NCBI RefSeq assembly: GCF_035917235.1
Contig: NZ_CP108423.1
Span: forward strand, 6,725,501-6,789,500
Length of the DNA: 64,000 bases
Reading direction: 5' to 3'
DNA from: Streptomyces sp. NBC_01294
GTDB taxonomy: Bacteria; Actinomycetota; Actinomycetes; Streptomycetales; Streptomycetaceae
Below the pieces are notes generated by a model. The model had not been told where the DNA came from. It ran no database searches and was given only the letters and a program-made list of their open reading frames with translations. Made by a program: the position numbers and the translations under genes. Within the stretch, counting starts at the first letter, position 1; each line of letters begins with the position of its first letter. Positions 23,856-33,332 of the stretch are shown one piece after another.

Positions 23856-23924
23856 TGGGCGACCGCCGGCCCCGGAGCGGGGGTGCGCAGGGGGCGAGGC
23901 CCCGGCCGGGCGGGAGGGCCTCTC

Positions 23925-24680
23925 CTACCGCCCCCGCTGCGCCAGGAACTCCGCGAACGTCACCCGGCCCACCGCGTGGGACGGGGCCAGGTTGCCGCCC
24001 CGCCTGAAGCCCGCGTACGCCTTGCCCGCCAGCCGGAGGGGGATCACCCGGCGGCGGCGGCCCGTCGCCGAAAGGTAGGTGCGGGCCAGCTCGGGGAGGG
24101 TGCGGATCTCCGGCCCGCCCATGTCCGGGACGCGGCCCGACGGGGTCGGGACCGCCAGTTCCGCCATGCGGTCCGCGACCTCCCCGACGGCGATCGGCTG
24201 CACCCGTACCCCGCTCGGCATCGGCACCGGCAGGACCGGCAGCTTCGCCGCCGCGTCCGTCACCATCGCCACGAAGTCGTGGAACTGCGTCGTGCGCAGG
24301 ATCGTCACGCCCAGCCCGGACTCCTCCAGCAGCCGCTCCACCCGCAGCTTCCGCTTGTAGTAGCCGAGCGGGACCACGTCCACGCCTACGATCGAGATGT
24401 AGACGACGTTCGTCACGGTCCCCGCCCGCCGGGCCGCCGCGATCAGGTGGCCGGCGGCCTCGTCGTCGCCCTTGCCCGCGTTGCGCGTGTTGCTCGCGCA
24501 GTGCACCACCACCTCCGAGCCCGCCATCGCCGCGTCCAGCCCGCGCCCGTCGTGCAGGTCGACCGGATGGTCGGGGGAGTGCCGGCTCAGTACGCGGACC
24601 TCGTGGCCCGCCTCCCGCAGCCGGCCGACGAGCAGCCTGCCGAGGGTTCCGGTGCCTCCGGTGACGAGGATGGTGGTCAT
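23925..24680 (-). CDS. NmrA-like NAD(P)-binding oxidoreductase/epimerase, ECF41 partner
   Basis: This is a 251-residue atypical SDR. It starts with the nucleotide motif TTILVTGGTGTLGRLLVG, followed by VVHCASNT and VYISIVGVD, and YYKRKLRVERLLEESG carries the YxxxK-like segment. NmrA-type proteins often bind NAD(P) as sensors or act as quinone reductases or epimerases. The gene lies 53 bases downstream of the SigJ-type sigma factor, on the same strand, behind a likely ECF41 promoter at 24721-24747. ECF41 factors are known to sit beside and control carboxymuconolactone decarboxylase, oxidoreductase or epimerase genes. Confidence 0.88.
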   Translation of the reverse strand: MTTILVTGGTGTLGRLLVGRLREAGHEVRVLSRHSPDHPVDLHDGRGLDAAMAGSEVVVHCASNTRNAGKGDDEAAGHLIAAARRAGTVTNVVYISIVGVDVVPLGYYKRKLRVERLLEESGLGVTILRTTQFHDFVAMVTDAAAKLPVLPVPMPSGVRVQPIAVGEVADRMAELAVPTPSGRVPDMGGPEIRTLPELARTYLSATGRRRRVIPLRLAGKAYAGFRRGGNLAPSHAVGRVTFAEFLAQRGR

Positions 24681-24720
24681 GGGTCCCGCCCTTCGCTGGG
24701 AACGTCACTTCAGCAGGGGA

Positions 24721-24747
24721 GACCGGACAGCCCTCAGGAATGTGACA
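24721..24747 (-). promoter_or_regulatory. ECF41-type promoter of the oxidoreductase gene
   Basis: On the minus strand TGTCACA (24747-24741), a 16-bp spacer, then GGTC (24724-24721). The published ECF41 consensus, as I recall it, is TGTCACA-N16-CGTC. The -35 lies inside the last codons of the sigma gene (Leu-Ser-His). Confidence 0.65.
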
Positions 24748-25633
24748 GCTGCCGCCGGAGGAATGCCAGCTTCTCCGGGTTGACCACCGTACTGATGGTG
24801 CTGACCAGGCCATTCTCGAACTCCACCAAGAGCACCGCCACCTCGCCGAAGAGCAGCGCGGGCGAGCCGTTGACCTCCGCGACGCTGACCGGCAGGCCCG
24901 ACGCGAACTTCTCCAGCACGCCGATCGAGAACCGCGCGACCTTGTCCCGCCCGAGGACCGGCCGCAGCGCCGCACCGACCACGCCGCCGCCGTCGGACAC
25001 GTACCGCACGTCGGCCGTCAGCAGGCCCTCCAGCCGGGCCAGGTCCCCGTCGCGCGCCGCGGTCAGGAAGGTCTCCACCAGGCTCTGCCACCGCTCGGGG
25101 TCCGCATCGAAGCGCGGCTCCGGCGCGGCGGCCCGGTCCGCGGCCACCCGGCCCGCCGCGCGCCGGTAGAGCTGACGGCAGTTGGCCTCGGTGAGGTCCA
25201 GGACCCCGGCGATCTCCCGGTGGCCGTAGGCGAAGGCCTCGCGCAGGACGTACACCGCCCGCTCGACCGGCGTGAGCTGCTCCAGCAGCACCAGCAGGGC
25301 CATGGACACGCAGTCCCGCTGCTCCGCCGACTGCAGCGGGCCGAGCGTCCCGTCCGCGGTGAGGACGGGTTCCGGGAGCCAGGGGCCGACGTACGCCTCG
25401 CGCCGGGCCCGCGCCGAGGTGAGGCTGTTGAGGCACAGGTTCGTGACGACCTTGGCGAGCCAGGCCCCCGGGTGCTCCACGTCCTCGCGGTCCGCCGCCG
25501 CCCAGCGCAGGTACGCGTCCTGCACGGCGTCCTCGGCCTCCGCGGCGGAGCCGAGCATGCGGTAGGCGATGCCGAACATCCGGGGCCGGTGTTTCTCGAA
25601 GTCCGCGGCGGGGGCGGCGACATGGGTGCTCAC
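24734..25633 (-). CDS. sigJ: ECF41 RNA polymerase sigma factor (SigJ type)
   Basis: This is a 299-residue sigma factor. Sigma-2 (about 12-75) has FGIAYRMLGSAAEAEDAVQD and sigma-4 (about 110-160) has TPVERAVYVLREAFAYGHREIAG. The linker has the ECF41 WLPEP box (85-89). A SnoaL-like C-terminal domain (about 175-299) carries DGGG (214-217) and NPEKL (285-289), the intramolecular regulatory motifs of this group. The residue after DGGG is V rather than the usual K. No separate anti-sigma is expected. The start codon is only 21 bases after a strong terminator hairpin, so its own promoter must overlap that hairpin or transcription must read through it. Confidence 0.92.
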   Translation of the reverse strand: MSTHVAAPAADFEKHRPRMFGIAYRMLGSAAEAEDAVQDAYLRWAAADREDVEHPGAWLAKVVTNLCLNSLTSARARREAYVGPWLPEPVLTADGTLGPLQSAEQRDCVSMALLVLLEQLTPVERAVYVLREAFAYGHREIAGVLDLTEANCRQLYRRAAGRVAADRAAAPEPRFDADPERWQSLVETFLTAARDGDLARLEGLLTADVRYVSDGGGVVGAALRPVLGRDKVARFSIGVLEKFASGLPVSVAEVNGSPALLFGEVAVLLVEFENGLVSTISTVVNPEKLAFLRRQLSHS

Positions 25634-25654
25634 CGGACCAGCCTAGGCACGTGC

Positions 25655-25688
25655 GAGGACCCGGTGGCCGCCGGGCCACCGGGTCCTC
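25655..25688 (-). terminator. Perfect 15-bp hairpin terminator after the chitinase gene
   Basis: GAGGACCCGGTGGCC (25655-25669), loop GCCG, then GGCCACCGGGTCCTC (25674-25688). It is 58 bases past the chitinase stop and 21 bases before the sigma factor start. Confidence 0.85.
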
Positions 25689-25746
25689 ACGCCTCTCGGA
25701 CCGCACCGCCGCTCACGGACTGCCGCTCACGGATCCGGAGCCAGGG

Positions 25747-28098
25747 TCAGCAGGCGCCCTGGTCCTTCCAGACACCCCATTCACCGGTGGTGCCGGGCTC
25801 CTCGTTCTGCGTCCACCACTGGGCCTTCCAGTTGCGGCCCTTGTGGGAGACGACGTTGCCGCTGTTGTAGACCGTGCCGGCCACGTACGCCGGGCTGGTG
25901 CAGGTCCCGCCCGTCGGCGGAGGGGTGGTGGGCGGCGTGGTCGGGGGAGTCGTCGGCGGGGTGGTCGGGGGCTGGGTGCCGCCCGGTTCCGTCACCGTGG
26001 TGCCGCGCGCCAGGTCCCCGGCAAGCGCGTAGGTGGTGCCGGAGATGTTCACCGTCCAGTTGGAGGGCGTGGAGACCGGCAGGTAGTAGTTGAACGCCAG
26101 GTCGACCGAGGCGCCGGGAGCCAGCGTCTGCCAGGCCGGGAGCTTCAGCGAGACCCGCTGGAAGTCGCCCTTCAGGCCACCGACGTTGGTGCCGGTGTGG
26201 CCGCTGCTGATCACCTTCGTGCCGAAGCCCGACTGGTCGGAGGCGTTGTCCGGGGCCGAGGTGCCGTAGTCGAACTGGAACTCGGTGCCGCCGGGCAGCG
26301 TCGTGTTCGTGTTGTTGGTGATCTTGAGCTTCGGGGTGAGCGGGTAGTTGGAGTCGCCCAGCTTGAACTCGGTGAACTCCGTCTTGATGTTCACGGCCTG
26401 GGCGGGCAGCGCCGCGCCCGCCTTCTTCGCGCCGTACGGGGAGGCCGACTTGAACTTCTGGTACATCGCGTCGGTGAGCGTGTCGCCCATCTCGTACTGG
26501 CCCTTGGCCGCGTTGTAGGAGTAGTCGCCCGCGAGCTCCCACACCATCGTGCCGCCGATGCCCTTGTTCACCACGTAGTCGGCCTTGGCGCGCACCGACT
26601 GCTCGTCCTCGGTGGAGAGGAAGACCTTCTTCTGCGCGTTCCACAGCCACGGCGCCACCAGGGTGGAGTCGTACTTGCGGACGTAGGTGCCGGTCAGCGT
26701 GGTGTTCGCCGGGAAGCCGTACTGGGTGACGTAGTCGCCGACGACGCCCTTCTCCAGGTTCTTGGCGTGCCACATCGGGTTGGAGCCCGCAGGGGACTCG
26801 GCCCCGTTGGTGTCCTTGTCGTGCCACAGGTTGTCGATGCCGACCGCGCCGTCACCGCACTTGGTCAGGCCCGCGCCGGCCGGGCAGGTGGTCGCGGGGG
26901 CCTTGCCCCACAGGCCGTCGGTGCCGCCCTGCACGTTCTTGTGGCCGCGGGTGTAGTAGGGCAGGCCGATGTTGATGCGGCCGGCCGGCATGGAGCCGCG
27001 GAAGTAGTGGTAGGCCCAGTCGGTGTTGAGGTAGCCGATGCCGCCGTACTGGGAGGTGGAGTAGACGCCCGCGGCGGCGAGCTCGCCGTCCTTGCCGTCG
27101 TCGAAGAGCGAGGCGTTGGGGCCGACGTACTCGTTCCAGGCGCCGTGCAGGTCGTAGGACATGATGTTGACGTAGTCCAGGTACTTCTGGACCTGGAAGG
27201 TCTCCATGCCCCGCAGCAGGTAGCCGGAGGAGGGGGCGGCGACGGAGAGCAGGTAGTGCTTGCCGTCGGCGGCGCCCGCGCGGTCGAGCTTCTCGCGCAG
27301 GGACTTCATCAGGGCCGCGTAGCCCTGCACCAGTCCGGCGCGTCGGGCGTTGGCCAGCTGCCAGTCCAGCGGGTTGCCCGCGTCCTTCATGGTGGTCGGG
27401 TACTCGTAGTCGATGTCGACGCCGTTGAAGCCGTACGTGCGGATGAACTCCACCGAGGAGTCGGCGAAGGTGTCGATGCCGGCCTGGTTGACGGAGCCGT
27501 CGGCGTTGGTGGCCATCGAGTAGAAGCCGCCGGACGCGACGCGGTTGCCGTCGTCCCCGAAGTAGCCGCCGGTCTCCGCCCAGCCGCCGACCGAGATCAG
27601 CGTCTTGACGTCCGGGTACTGCTTCTTGAACTTCGTCAGCTGGTTGAAGTGGCCCTTGTAGGGGAGGGCCGGGTCCATCTCGGCGCCCGCCACGCCGGGC
27701 CACGTCATCCCGGTGGCGGCGTTGTTCACGTTGTCCGTGCCGACCGAGATCTTGTTGTCGGCACCCACATGGGCGAACGCGTAGTTCAGGTGGGTGACCT
27801 TGGACCACGGGATGTTGTGGGCCAGGTACGCCGGCTCGCCGTTCTTGCCGGTGCGCCAGCCGGTGAAGTATCCGATGACGCGGCGCTGGTGGTCGGCGCC
27901 CATCTTCTCGCGGCCTTCGGAGTCGTAGACCGAGCAGTACGGCACGTCGACGCCGGCCGTCTTGTACAGCCCGTCGGGGCGACAGCTCTCGTTGTCGGCC
28001 GCGTGCGAAACGCCCGCCGAGAGCCCGCCCACCAGCAGTCCGGCGATTGCGGCGCCGGATGCCAGGAGCATCGCTCTCGTACGTGTGGGGGACAGCAT
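25747..28098 (-). CDS. Secreted GH18 chitinase
   Basis: This is a 783-residue exported chitinase. A signal peptide (1-33) ends near SHAADN. The GH18 catalytic domain (about 60-560) has SVGGWAETG and the catalytic [11 protein letters not shown], whose Glu protonates the glycosidic bond, and ends with [14 protein letters not shown] beta-rich domain (about 580-700, [18 protein letters not shown]) of uncertain family follows. After a Thr/Pro linker comes a C-terminal CBM5/12 chitin-binding module with [20 protein letters not shown] and two Trp in [11 protein letters not shown]. The ATG at 28098 has AGGAGG. It is expected to be induced by chitin and under DasR/chitinase-repeat control (see promoter). 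Confidence 0.93.
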   Translation of the reverse strand: MLSPTRTRAMLLASGAAIAGLLVGGLSAGVSHAADNESCRPDGLYKTAGVDVPYCSVYDSEGREKMGADHQRRVIGYFTGWRTGKNGEPAYLAHNIPWSKVTHLNYAFAHVGADNKISVGTDNVNNAATGMTWPGVAGAEMDPALPYKGHFNQLTKFKKQYPDVKTLISVGGWAETGGYFGDDGNRVASGGFYSMATNADGSVNQAGIDTFADSSVEFIRTYGFNGVDIDYEYPTTMKDAGNPLDWQLANARRAGLVQGYAALMKSLREKLDRAGAADGKHYLLSVAAPSSGYLLRGMETFQVQKYLDYVNIMSYDLHGAWNEYVGPNASLFDDGKDGELAAAGVYSTSQYGGIGYLNTDWAYHYFRGSMPAGRINIGLPYYTRGHKNVQGGTDGLWGKAPATTCPAGAGLTKCGDGAVGIDNLWHDKDTNGAESPAGSNPMWHAKNLEKGVVGDYVTQYGFPANTTLTGTYVRKYDSTLVAPWLWNAQKKVFLSTEDEQSVRAKADYVVNKGIGGTMVWELAGDYSYNAAKGQYEMGDTLTDAMYQKFKSASPYGAKKAGAALPAQAVNIKTEFTEFKLGDSNYPLTPKLKITNNTNTTLPGGTEFQFDYGTSAPDNASDQSGFGTKVISSGHTGTNVGGLKGDFQRVSLKLPAWQTLAPGASVDLAFNYYLPVSTPSNWTVNISGTTYALAGDLARGTTVTEPGGTQPPTTPPTTPPTTPPTTPPPTGGTCTSPAYVAGTVYNSGNVVSHKGRNWKAQWWTQNEEPGTTGEWGVWKDQGAC

Positions 28099-28227
28099 TG
28101 TGCCTCCTGGGGAGGGGAGGATGCAGGACACAAGTGGACACAACTTGAAGCAACAGGACTGGTGCAGCAGCTTGTTGGCCCGTGACGTGCGCACATCTGA
28201 CGGGCTGTTCCCGGGAAGTTGAAGGGA

Positions 28228-28269
28228 ACGTTAAGAGGACTAGACCAGCCCGTCAATAGGTCTGGACCA
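28228..28269 (-). promoter_or_regulatory. Chitinase promoter with 12-bp direct repeats
   Basis: On the minus strand TTGACG (28256-28251), 17 bp, then TAACGT (28233-28228). The -35 is flanked by TGGTCCAGACCT (28269-28258) and TGGTCTAGTCCT (28247-28236), 22 bp apart. These match the direct repeats known at Streptomyces chitinase promoters and resemble the DasR site ACTGGTCTAGACCA. Confidence 0.85.
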
Positions 28270-28387
28270 ATCCCCGTCCACTTGACAAAGTCCGGATCGA
28301 CCCACCCCTCCTGTGAGCCAGGCCACACCGCATCACTCGCATGGCCGCCGATCACCCGTGGCAGACTGGCTTCAGTACCAGTAAGCA

Positions 28388-28514
28388 GCGCACTCCGGGG
28401 TCGGTGTAATTCCGAACCGGCGGTTATAGTCCGCGACCCGTCCGCAGCCAGCGGCCGGTTGACCAGGTGAGATTCCTGGACCGACGGTTAAAGTCCGGAT
28501 GGGAGGCAGTGCGC
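28388..28514 (+). ncRNA. FMN riboswitch (RFN element)
   Basis: The P1 stem is GCGCACT (28388-28394) with AGTGCGC (28508-28514). Inside are the diagnostic words GGGGTCGGTGTAATTCCGA, ACCGGCGGTTATAGTCCGCGA, GGTGAGATTCCTGGACCGA and CGGTTAAAGTCCGGATG in the right order. It precedes ribD by 170 bases and should shut down the rib operon when FMN is plentiful. Confidence 0.96.
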
Positions 28515-28683
28515 GGCGGGCCAGTCACCGGTACGCCGCCGTCGGCGGTTCATCGGCATATCCCTGTGGACATGCCTGATCGGACCGTTTTTCGGCCTCG
28601 GCGTACCCGTGTGTGCTGTACCGCTTCATCTGTCGTATCCCGACAGGCCCCGGAGTCCGTGCCCGATGAGGCAGGAGGACCCG

Positions 28684-29829
28684 GTGGCGAACCACGCCGC
28701 GCACGCAGCACCCGATGCGGACGTCCGCGCCATGCGCCGAGCCGTCGAGCTCGCCGCACGCGGACTCGGCTCCACCAGCCCCAACCCGGTCGTCGGCTGC
28801 GTCATCACCGACGCCTCGGGCACGGTCGTGGGCGAGGGCTGGCACCAGCAGGCCGGCGGCCCGCACGCCGAGGTCCACGCCCTGCGCGCGGCCGGCGAGG
28901 CCGCCCGCGGCGCCACCGCCTACGTCACCCTCGAACCCTGCAACCACACCGGCCGTACGGGGCCCTGCGCACAGGCCCTGATCGACGCCGGGATCACCCG
29001 CGTGGTCTATGCCGTCTCCGACCCGAACCAGCAGGCGAGCGGCGGCGCGGCGACGCTGCGCGCCGCCGGGATCGACACCACCGGCGGGCTGCTCGCGGAC
29101 CGGGCCGAGGAGGGCAACGCCGCCTGGCTGACCTCCGTACGGCTCGGGCGCCCGCACGTCACCTGGAAGTACGCCGCCACCCTCGACGGCCGCAGCGCCG
29201 CCGCGGACGGCAGCAGCCGCTGGATCAGCTCCGCCGAGTCCCGCGGCGACGTCCACCGGCTGCGCGCCGAGGCCGACGCCGTCGTCGTCGGCTCCGGCAC
29301 CCTGCGCGCCGACGACCCGCACCTCGCCGTGCGCGGCGTGGAAGGCGCGACCCAGCCGCTGCGGGTCGCCCTCGACGCCCGCGCACAGGTCCGGCCGACC
29401 GCCCGCGTCCTCGACGACGCCGCGCCCACGCTGCTCGTCGTGGGCGAGGACGCCGACACCCGGCACCTGCCCGGCGTCGAGCTGCTCCGGCTGCCCCTGC
29501 ACGACGGCCGCATCGGCGTCCCCGACCTGCTCGCCGGCCTGTATGCCCGCGGCGTGCGCTCCGTCCTGCTGGAAGGCGGCCCCACCCTGGCGGGAGCGTT
29601 CCTCGAAGCCGGAGCCGTCGACCGCGTCATCGGCTACCTCGCCCCGGCCCTGCTCGGCGCCGGCCCCGCGGCCCTCGCCGACGCCGGCATCACCAACATC
29701 TCCGCCGCGCTGCGCCTCGACCTCACCGAGGCCGTCCGCATCGGCCCCGATCTCCGCGTCACCGCAGTACCGGCCACGGCCGGCACCCCCACCCCCACCG
29801 CCAGCCCCACCGCCACCAAGGAGCACTGA
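28684..29829 (+). CDS. ribD: Riboflavin biosynthesis bifunctional deaminase/reductase RibD
   Basis: This is a 381-residue two-domain enzyme. The N-terminal deaminase (about 10-155) has the zinc motif HAEVHAL and PCNHTGRTGPC. The C-terminal reductase (about 160-370) has KYAATLDGRSAAADGSSRWIS and VLLEGGPTLAGAFLEAG. It converts the GTP cyclohydrolase II product to 5-amino-6-ribitylamino-uracil phosphate. The GTG at 28684 is chosen for its AGGAGG box; a longer frame upstream lacks a site. First gene of the operon, behind the FMN riboswitch. Confidence 0.95.
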   Translation: MANHAAHAAPDADVRAMRRAVELAARGLGSTSPNPVVGCVITDASGTVVGEGWHQQAGGPHAEVHALRAAGEAARGATAYVTLEPCNHTGRTGPCAQALIDAGITRVVYAVSDPNQQASGGAATLRAAGIDTTGGLLADRAEEGNAAWLTSVRLGRPHVTWKYAATLDGRSAAADGSSRWISSAESRGDVHRLRAEADAVVVGSGTLRADDPHLAVRGVEGATQPLRVALDARAQVRPTARVLDDAAPTLLVVGEDADTRHLPGVELLRLPLHDGRIGVPDLLAGLYARGVRSVLLEGGPTLAGAFLEAGAVDRVIGYLAPALLGAGPAALADAGITNISAALRLDLTEAVRIGPDLRVTAVPATAGTPTPTASPTATKEH

Positions 29830-30453
29830 GTGTTCACCGGAATCGTCGAAGAACTGGGCGAGGTCACCGCCGTCGAGGAGCTCCAGGAAGCCTCCCGCTT
29901 CCGGCTGCGCGGCCCCCTCGTCACCGAGGGCGCCAAGCACGGCGACTCGATCGCGGTCAACGGCGTCTGCCTGACCGTCGTGGAGACCGCCGAAGGCGAG
30001 TTCACCGCGGACGTCATGCAGGAGACCCTGAACCGCTCCAGCCTCGGCGCCCTGACCGAGGGCTCCCGGGTCAACCTGGAACGCCCGATGGCCCTCGGCG
30101 GTCGGCTCGGCGGCCACCTGGTCCAGGGGCACGTGGACGGCACCGGCGAGATCCTCTCCCGGACCCCCTCCGAGCACTGGGAGATCGTCAAGGTCGCCCT
30201 CCCGGAGAACCTCTCCCGCTACGTGGTCGAGAAGGGCTCCATCACGGTCGACGGCGTCAGCCTGACCGTGGTCGAGGCAGCGGCCGACTGGTTCACCATC
30301 AGCCTCATCCCCACCACCCTCGCGCTGACCACGCTCGGCATCAAGCAGTCCGGCGACCCGGTCAACCTGGAGGTCGACGTCCTCGCGAAGTACGTCGAGC
30401 GCCTGCTCGCCGCCGGCGTGGACCCGCTGCACGCGACGGGAGACGACCGGTGA
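29830..30453 (+). CDS. ribE: Riboflavin synthase, alpha chain
   Basis: This is a 207-residue enzyme made of two lumazine-binding repeats, beginning with the invariant [10 protein letters not shown]. It contains [13 protein letters not shown] in repeat 1 and [12 protein letters not shown] in repeat 2, with the [12 protein letters not shown] catalytic stretch. It dismutates two 6,7-dimethyl-8-ribityllumazine molecules to riboflavin. Its GTG directly follows the ribD stop and its TGA overlaps the transporter start as GTGA. Confidence 0.95.
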   Translation: MFTGIVEELGEVTAVEELQEASRFRLRGPLVTEGAKHGDSIAVNGVCLTVVETAEGEFTADVMQETLNRSSLGALTEGSRVNLERPMALGGRLGGHLVQGHVDGTGEILSRTPSEHWEIVKVALPENLSRYVVEKGSITVDGVSLTVVEAAADWFTISLIPTTLALTTLGIKQSGDPVNLEVDVLAKYVERLLAAGVDPLHATGDDR

Positions 30454-31106
30454 CCGCCCTGTCCTGGCTCAACGCGGAGGCCTTCACCGTCTTCGGCCAG
30501 AAGGTCATCTGGTCCGACATGATCGGCAACCTCATGGGCCTGGCCGCACTCGCCCTCGGCTGGCGCCGCTCCATATGGACCTGGCCCGCCCAGCTGCTCT
30601 CCGGCCTGATCCTCATCGCCGCCTACGCCTCCGCCCACCTCGCCGGCGGCGTCGGCAAGCAGCTCCTGGTCATCGGCGTGGCCGTGTGGGGCTGGCGCGC
30701 CTGGCAGCTCGGCCGCAAGCAGGCCCAGGACGGCTCCATCGCCGTGCGCACCGCGAGCTGGAAGGAGCGCGGACTGCTCCTCGCCGGCGCGGCGGCGGGC
30801 ACCCTCGCCGTCGGCGGCCTGTTCACGCGCTACCCGGACCTGTCCTGGAGCCCGTGGGCCGACGCCTACATCTTCGTCGGCACCATCGTCGCGATGGTCG
30901 CCCAGGCCCGCGGCCTCGTCGAGTTCTGGTTCGCCTGGCTCCTCGTCGACCTGGTCGGCGTCCCCCTCGCCTTCAACAACGGCCTGGCCTTCTCCGGCCT
31001 CGTCTACGTCGTCTACTTCGCCCTCGTGCTGTGGGGCGCCTACGACTGGTACCAGCGCTCGCGCACCATCACCGCCGCCCAGGCCCCGGAAGGAGCAACG
31101 GCATGA
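30450..31106 (+). CDS. ribM: PnuC-family riboflavin transporter (RibM-like)
   Basis: This is a 218-residue membrane protein with about seven helices of the PnuC family, including [15 protein letters not shown] and [10 protein letters not shown]; the C-terminal half has [15 protein letters not shown]. PnuC proteins import nicotinamide riboside, but members inside actinobacterial riboflavin operons, such as RibM of Streptomyces davaonensis and Corynebacterium, carry riboflavin. The position between ribE and ribBA behind an FMN riboswitch supports RibM. Both ends overlap their neighbours by 4 bases. Confidence 0.85.
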   Translation: MTALSWLNAEAFTVFGQKVIWSDMIGNLMGLAALALGWRRSIWTWPAQLLSGLILIAAYASAHLAGGVGKQLLVIGVAVWGWRAWQLGRKQAQDGSIAVRTASWKERGLLLAGAAAGTLAVGGLFTRYPDLSWSPWADAYIFVGTIVAMVAQARGLVEFWFAWLLVDLVGVPLAFNNGLAFSGLVYVVYFALVLWGAYDWYQRSRTITAAQAPEGATA

Positions 31107-32392
31107 CCAGCCTCAAGCCCGTGCCCGACATCCCCGAAGAGACCTTCCGCCTCGACCCCGTCGAGCAGGCCATCCGCGACATCGCGGCGGGCCGGCCCGT
31201 CGTCGTCGTCGACGACGAGGACCGCGAGAACGAGGGCGACCTCGTCATCGCCGCGGAGATGGCCACCCCCGAGATCGTCGCCTTCATGATGAGCGAGTGC
31301 CGCGGCCTGATCTGCGCCCCCATGGAGGGCCCCGAGCTGGAGCGGCTCGAACTCCCGCAGATGGTTCAGAACAACACCGAGTCGATGAAGACCGCCTTCA
31401 CCGTCTCCGTCGACGCGAGCGCCGCCCACGGCGTCTCCACCGGCATCTCGGCCGCCGACCGCGCCACCACCCTGCGGATGCTCGCCGACGGGGTCTCCCA
31501 GCCCGGCGACTTCGTCCGCCCCGGCCACATCTTCCCGCTGCGCGCCAAGCCCGGCGGCGTCCTGGTCCGCAACGGCCACACCGAGGCCGCCGTCGACCTC
31601 GCCCGCCTCGCGGGCCTGCGCCCGGCCGGCGCCATCGTGGAGATCGCCGGCGAGGACGGCGTCATGCTGCGCCTGCCCGAGCTGATCCCCTTCGCCCGCA
31701 AGCACGGCCTGACGATCATCTCCATCGAGGACCTGATCGCCTACCGCCGCTCCGCCGAGCCCACCGTGCGCCGCGAGGCCGAGGTCAACCTGCCGACCGC
31801 CTTCGGCGACTTCACCGCCTACGGCTACCGCTCCACCGTCGACGGGGTCGAGCACGTCGCCCTCGTCCACGGAGAGATCGGCGACGGCGCCGACATCCTG
31901 GTCCGCATGCACTCCGAGTGCCTGACCGGCGACATCTTCGCCTCCCAGCGCTGCGACTGCGGCCCCCAGCTGCACGCCTCCATGGAGCGGATCAAGACCG
32001 AGGGCCGCGGGATCGTCGTCTACCTGCGCGGCCACGAGGGTCGCGGCATCGGACTGCTGTCCAAGCTGCGCGCGTACGAGCTCCAGGAGCGCGGCCGCGA
32101 CACCCTCGACGCCAACCTGGAGCTGGGCCTGCCGGCCGACGCCCGCGACTACGGCGCCGGCGCGCAGATCCTCGCCGACCTCGGCGTGCACAGCGTCCGG
32201 CTGCTGACCAACAACCCCGACAAGTCCGCCGCCCTCGTCCGGCACGGCATCGAGGTCACCAGCCGGGAGCCGATGCCGATGGAGGCGGGCGAGCACAATC
32301 TGCGGTACCTGCGCACCAAGCGGGACCGGATGGGCCACGACCTGCCCTGGCTGGACGGGGCCGTGACCACGTCCGCCTGCGGCAACCAGTAG
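31103..32392 (+). CDS. ribBA: Bifunctional DHBP synthase/GTP cyclohydrolase II
   Basis: This is a 429-residue fusion. The N-terminal 3,4-dihydroxy-2-butanone-4-phosphate synthase (about 18-215) has [11 protein letters not shown] and the [13 protein letters not shown] segment. The C-terminal GTP cyclohydrolase II (about 230-420) has the zinc cysteines in [26 protein letters not shown] and the LLTNNPDK motif. It supplies both precursors of riboflavin. The ATG at 31103 overlaps the ribM stop and has GGAAGGAG upstream. Confidence 0.95.
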   Translation: MTSLKPVPDIPEETFRLDPVEQAIRDIAAGRPVVVVDDEDRENEGDLVIAAEMATPEIVAFMMSECRGLICAPMEGPELERLELPQMVQNNTESMKTAFTVSVDASAAHGVSTGISAADRATTLRMLADGVSQPGDFVRPGHIFPLRAKPGGVLVRNGHTEAAVDLARLAGLRPAGAIVEIAGEDGVMLRLPELIPFARKHGLTIISIEDLIAYRRSAEPTVRREAEVNLPTAFGDFTAYGYRSTVDGVEHVALVHGEIGDGADILVRMHSECLTGDIFASQRCDCGPQLHASMERIKTEGRGIVVYLRGHEGRGIGLLSKLRAYELQERGRDTLDANLELGLPADARDYGAGAQILADLGVHSVRLLTNNPDKSAALVRHGIEVTSREPMPMEAGEHNLRYLRTKRDRMGHDLPWLDGAVTTSACGNQ

Positions 32393-32473
32393 GACCGCGC
32401 GCACCGCACCCGCGCGCACCCCACGCACGCACCACCCCCTACGAACATCCACGAACCACCGAGGAGCAGAGCT

Positions 32474-32959
32474 GTGAGCGGCAAGGGCGCACCCGAACTG
32501 AGCGTGAAGAACTGCGGAGACCTCCGAGTCGCCGTGATCGCGGCCCAGTGGCACGAGAAGGTCATGGACGGACTGGTCGACGGAGCCCTGCGGGCCCTGC
32601 ACGAGCTGGGCATCGACGAGCCCACCCTGCTGCGCGTCCCCGGCAGCTTCGAGCTCCCGGTCGTGGCGAAGGTACTCGCCGGTCGCGGTTACGATGCCAT
32701 CGTCGCGCTCGGTGTGGTCATCCGCGGCGGCACCCCGCACTTCGACTACGTCTGCCAGGGCGTCACCCAGGGCCTGGTACAGGTGTCGATCGACACCGGA
32801 GTCCCCGTCGGCTTCGGAGTACTGACCTGCGACAACGACGAGCAGGCGCTGGACCGCGCCGGGCTCGAGGGGTCGAACGAGGACAAGGGGCACGAAGCGG
32901 TCACCGCCGCCGTCTCCACCGCCATGACCCTGCGCACCGTCAGCGAACCCTGGCGCTGA
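32474..32959 (+). CDS. ribH: 6,7-Dimethyl-8-ribityllumazine synthase
   Basis: This is a 161-residue subunit of the icosahedral lumazine synthase. Motifs are [26 protein letters not shown] and [15 protein letters not shown], with the catalytic His, and [18 protein letters not shown]. The GTG at 32474 follows GAGGAG. It is separated from ribBA by 81 bases but remains in the same direction without an obvious terminator. Confidence 0.95.
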   Translation: MSGKGAPELSVKNCGDLRVAVIAAQWHEKVMDGLVDGALRALHELGIDEPTLLRVPGSFELPVVAKVLAGRGYDAIVALGVVIRGGTPHFDYVCQGVTQGLVQVSIDTGVPVGFGVLTCDNDEQALDRAGLEGSNEDKGHEAVTAAVSTAMTLRTVSEPWR

Positions 32960-32994
32960 GTGGCGACGGGCTACCCCGTATTCTGAGGACCATC

Positions 32995-33276
32995 ATGGCG
33001 AACAATCCCTCCAAGAGCTTCGAAGAGCTCTTCACCGAGCTCCAGCTCAAGGCCGCCGAAGGCGACCCCAGCACCTCCCGCACCGCCGAGCTCGTCCACA
33101 AGGGCGTCCATGCCATCGGCAAGAAGGTCGTCGAGGAGGCCGCCGAGGTCTGGATGGCCGCCGAGTACGAGAGCAAGGAAGCCGCCGCCGAGGAGATCTC
33201 CCAGCTGCTCTACCACGTTCAGGTGATGATGGTGGCGCGCGGGATCTCCCTCGACGACGTCTACGTGCACCTCTGA
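32995..33276 (+). CDS. hisE: Phosphoribosyl-ATP pyrophosphatase
   Basis: This is a 93-residue MazG-like helical enzyme of histidine biosynthesis. The metal-binding signature [15 protein letters not shown] and the second motif [14 protein letters not shown] are intact. It cleaves PR-ATP made by HisG, the next gene. It lies 35 bases after ribH, so rib and his genes may be co-transcribed. ATG at 32995. Confidence 0.95.
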   Translation: MANNPSKSFEELFTELQLKAAEGDPSTSRTAELVHKGVHAIGKKVVEEAAEVWMAAEYESKEAAAEEISQLLYHVQVMMVARGISLDDVYVHL

Positions 33277-33332
33277 TCCACGGCACGCACACCCGCCCGT
33301 AACCACGTAATCCACGCACCAAAGGAAGCCCC

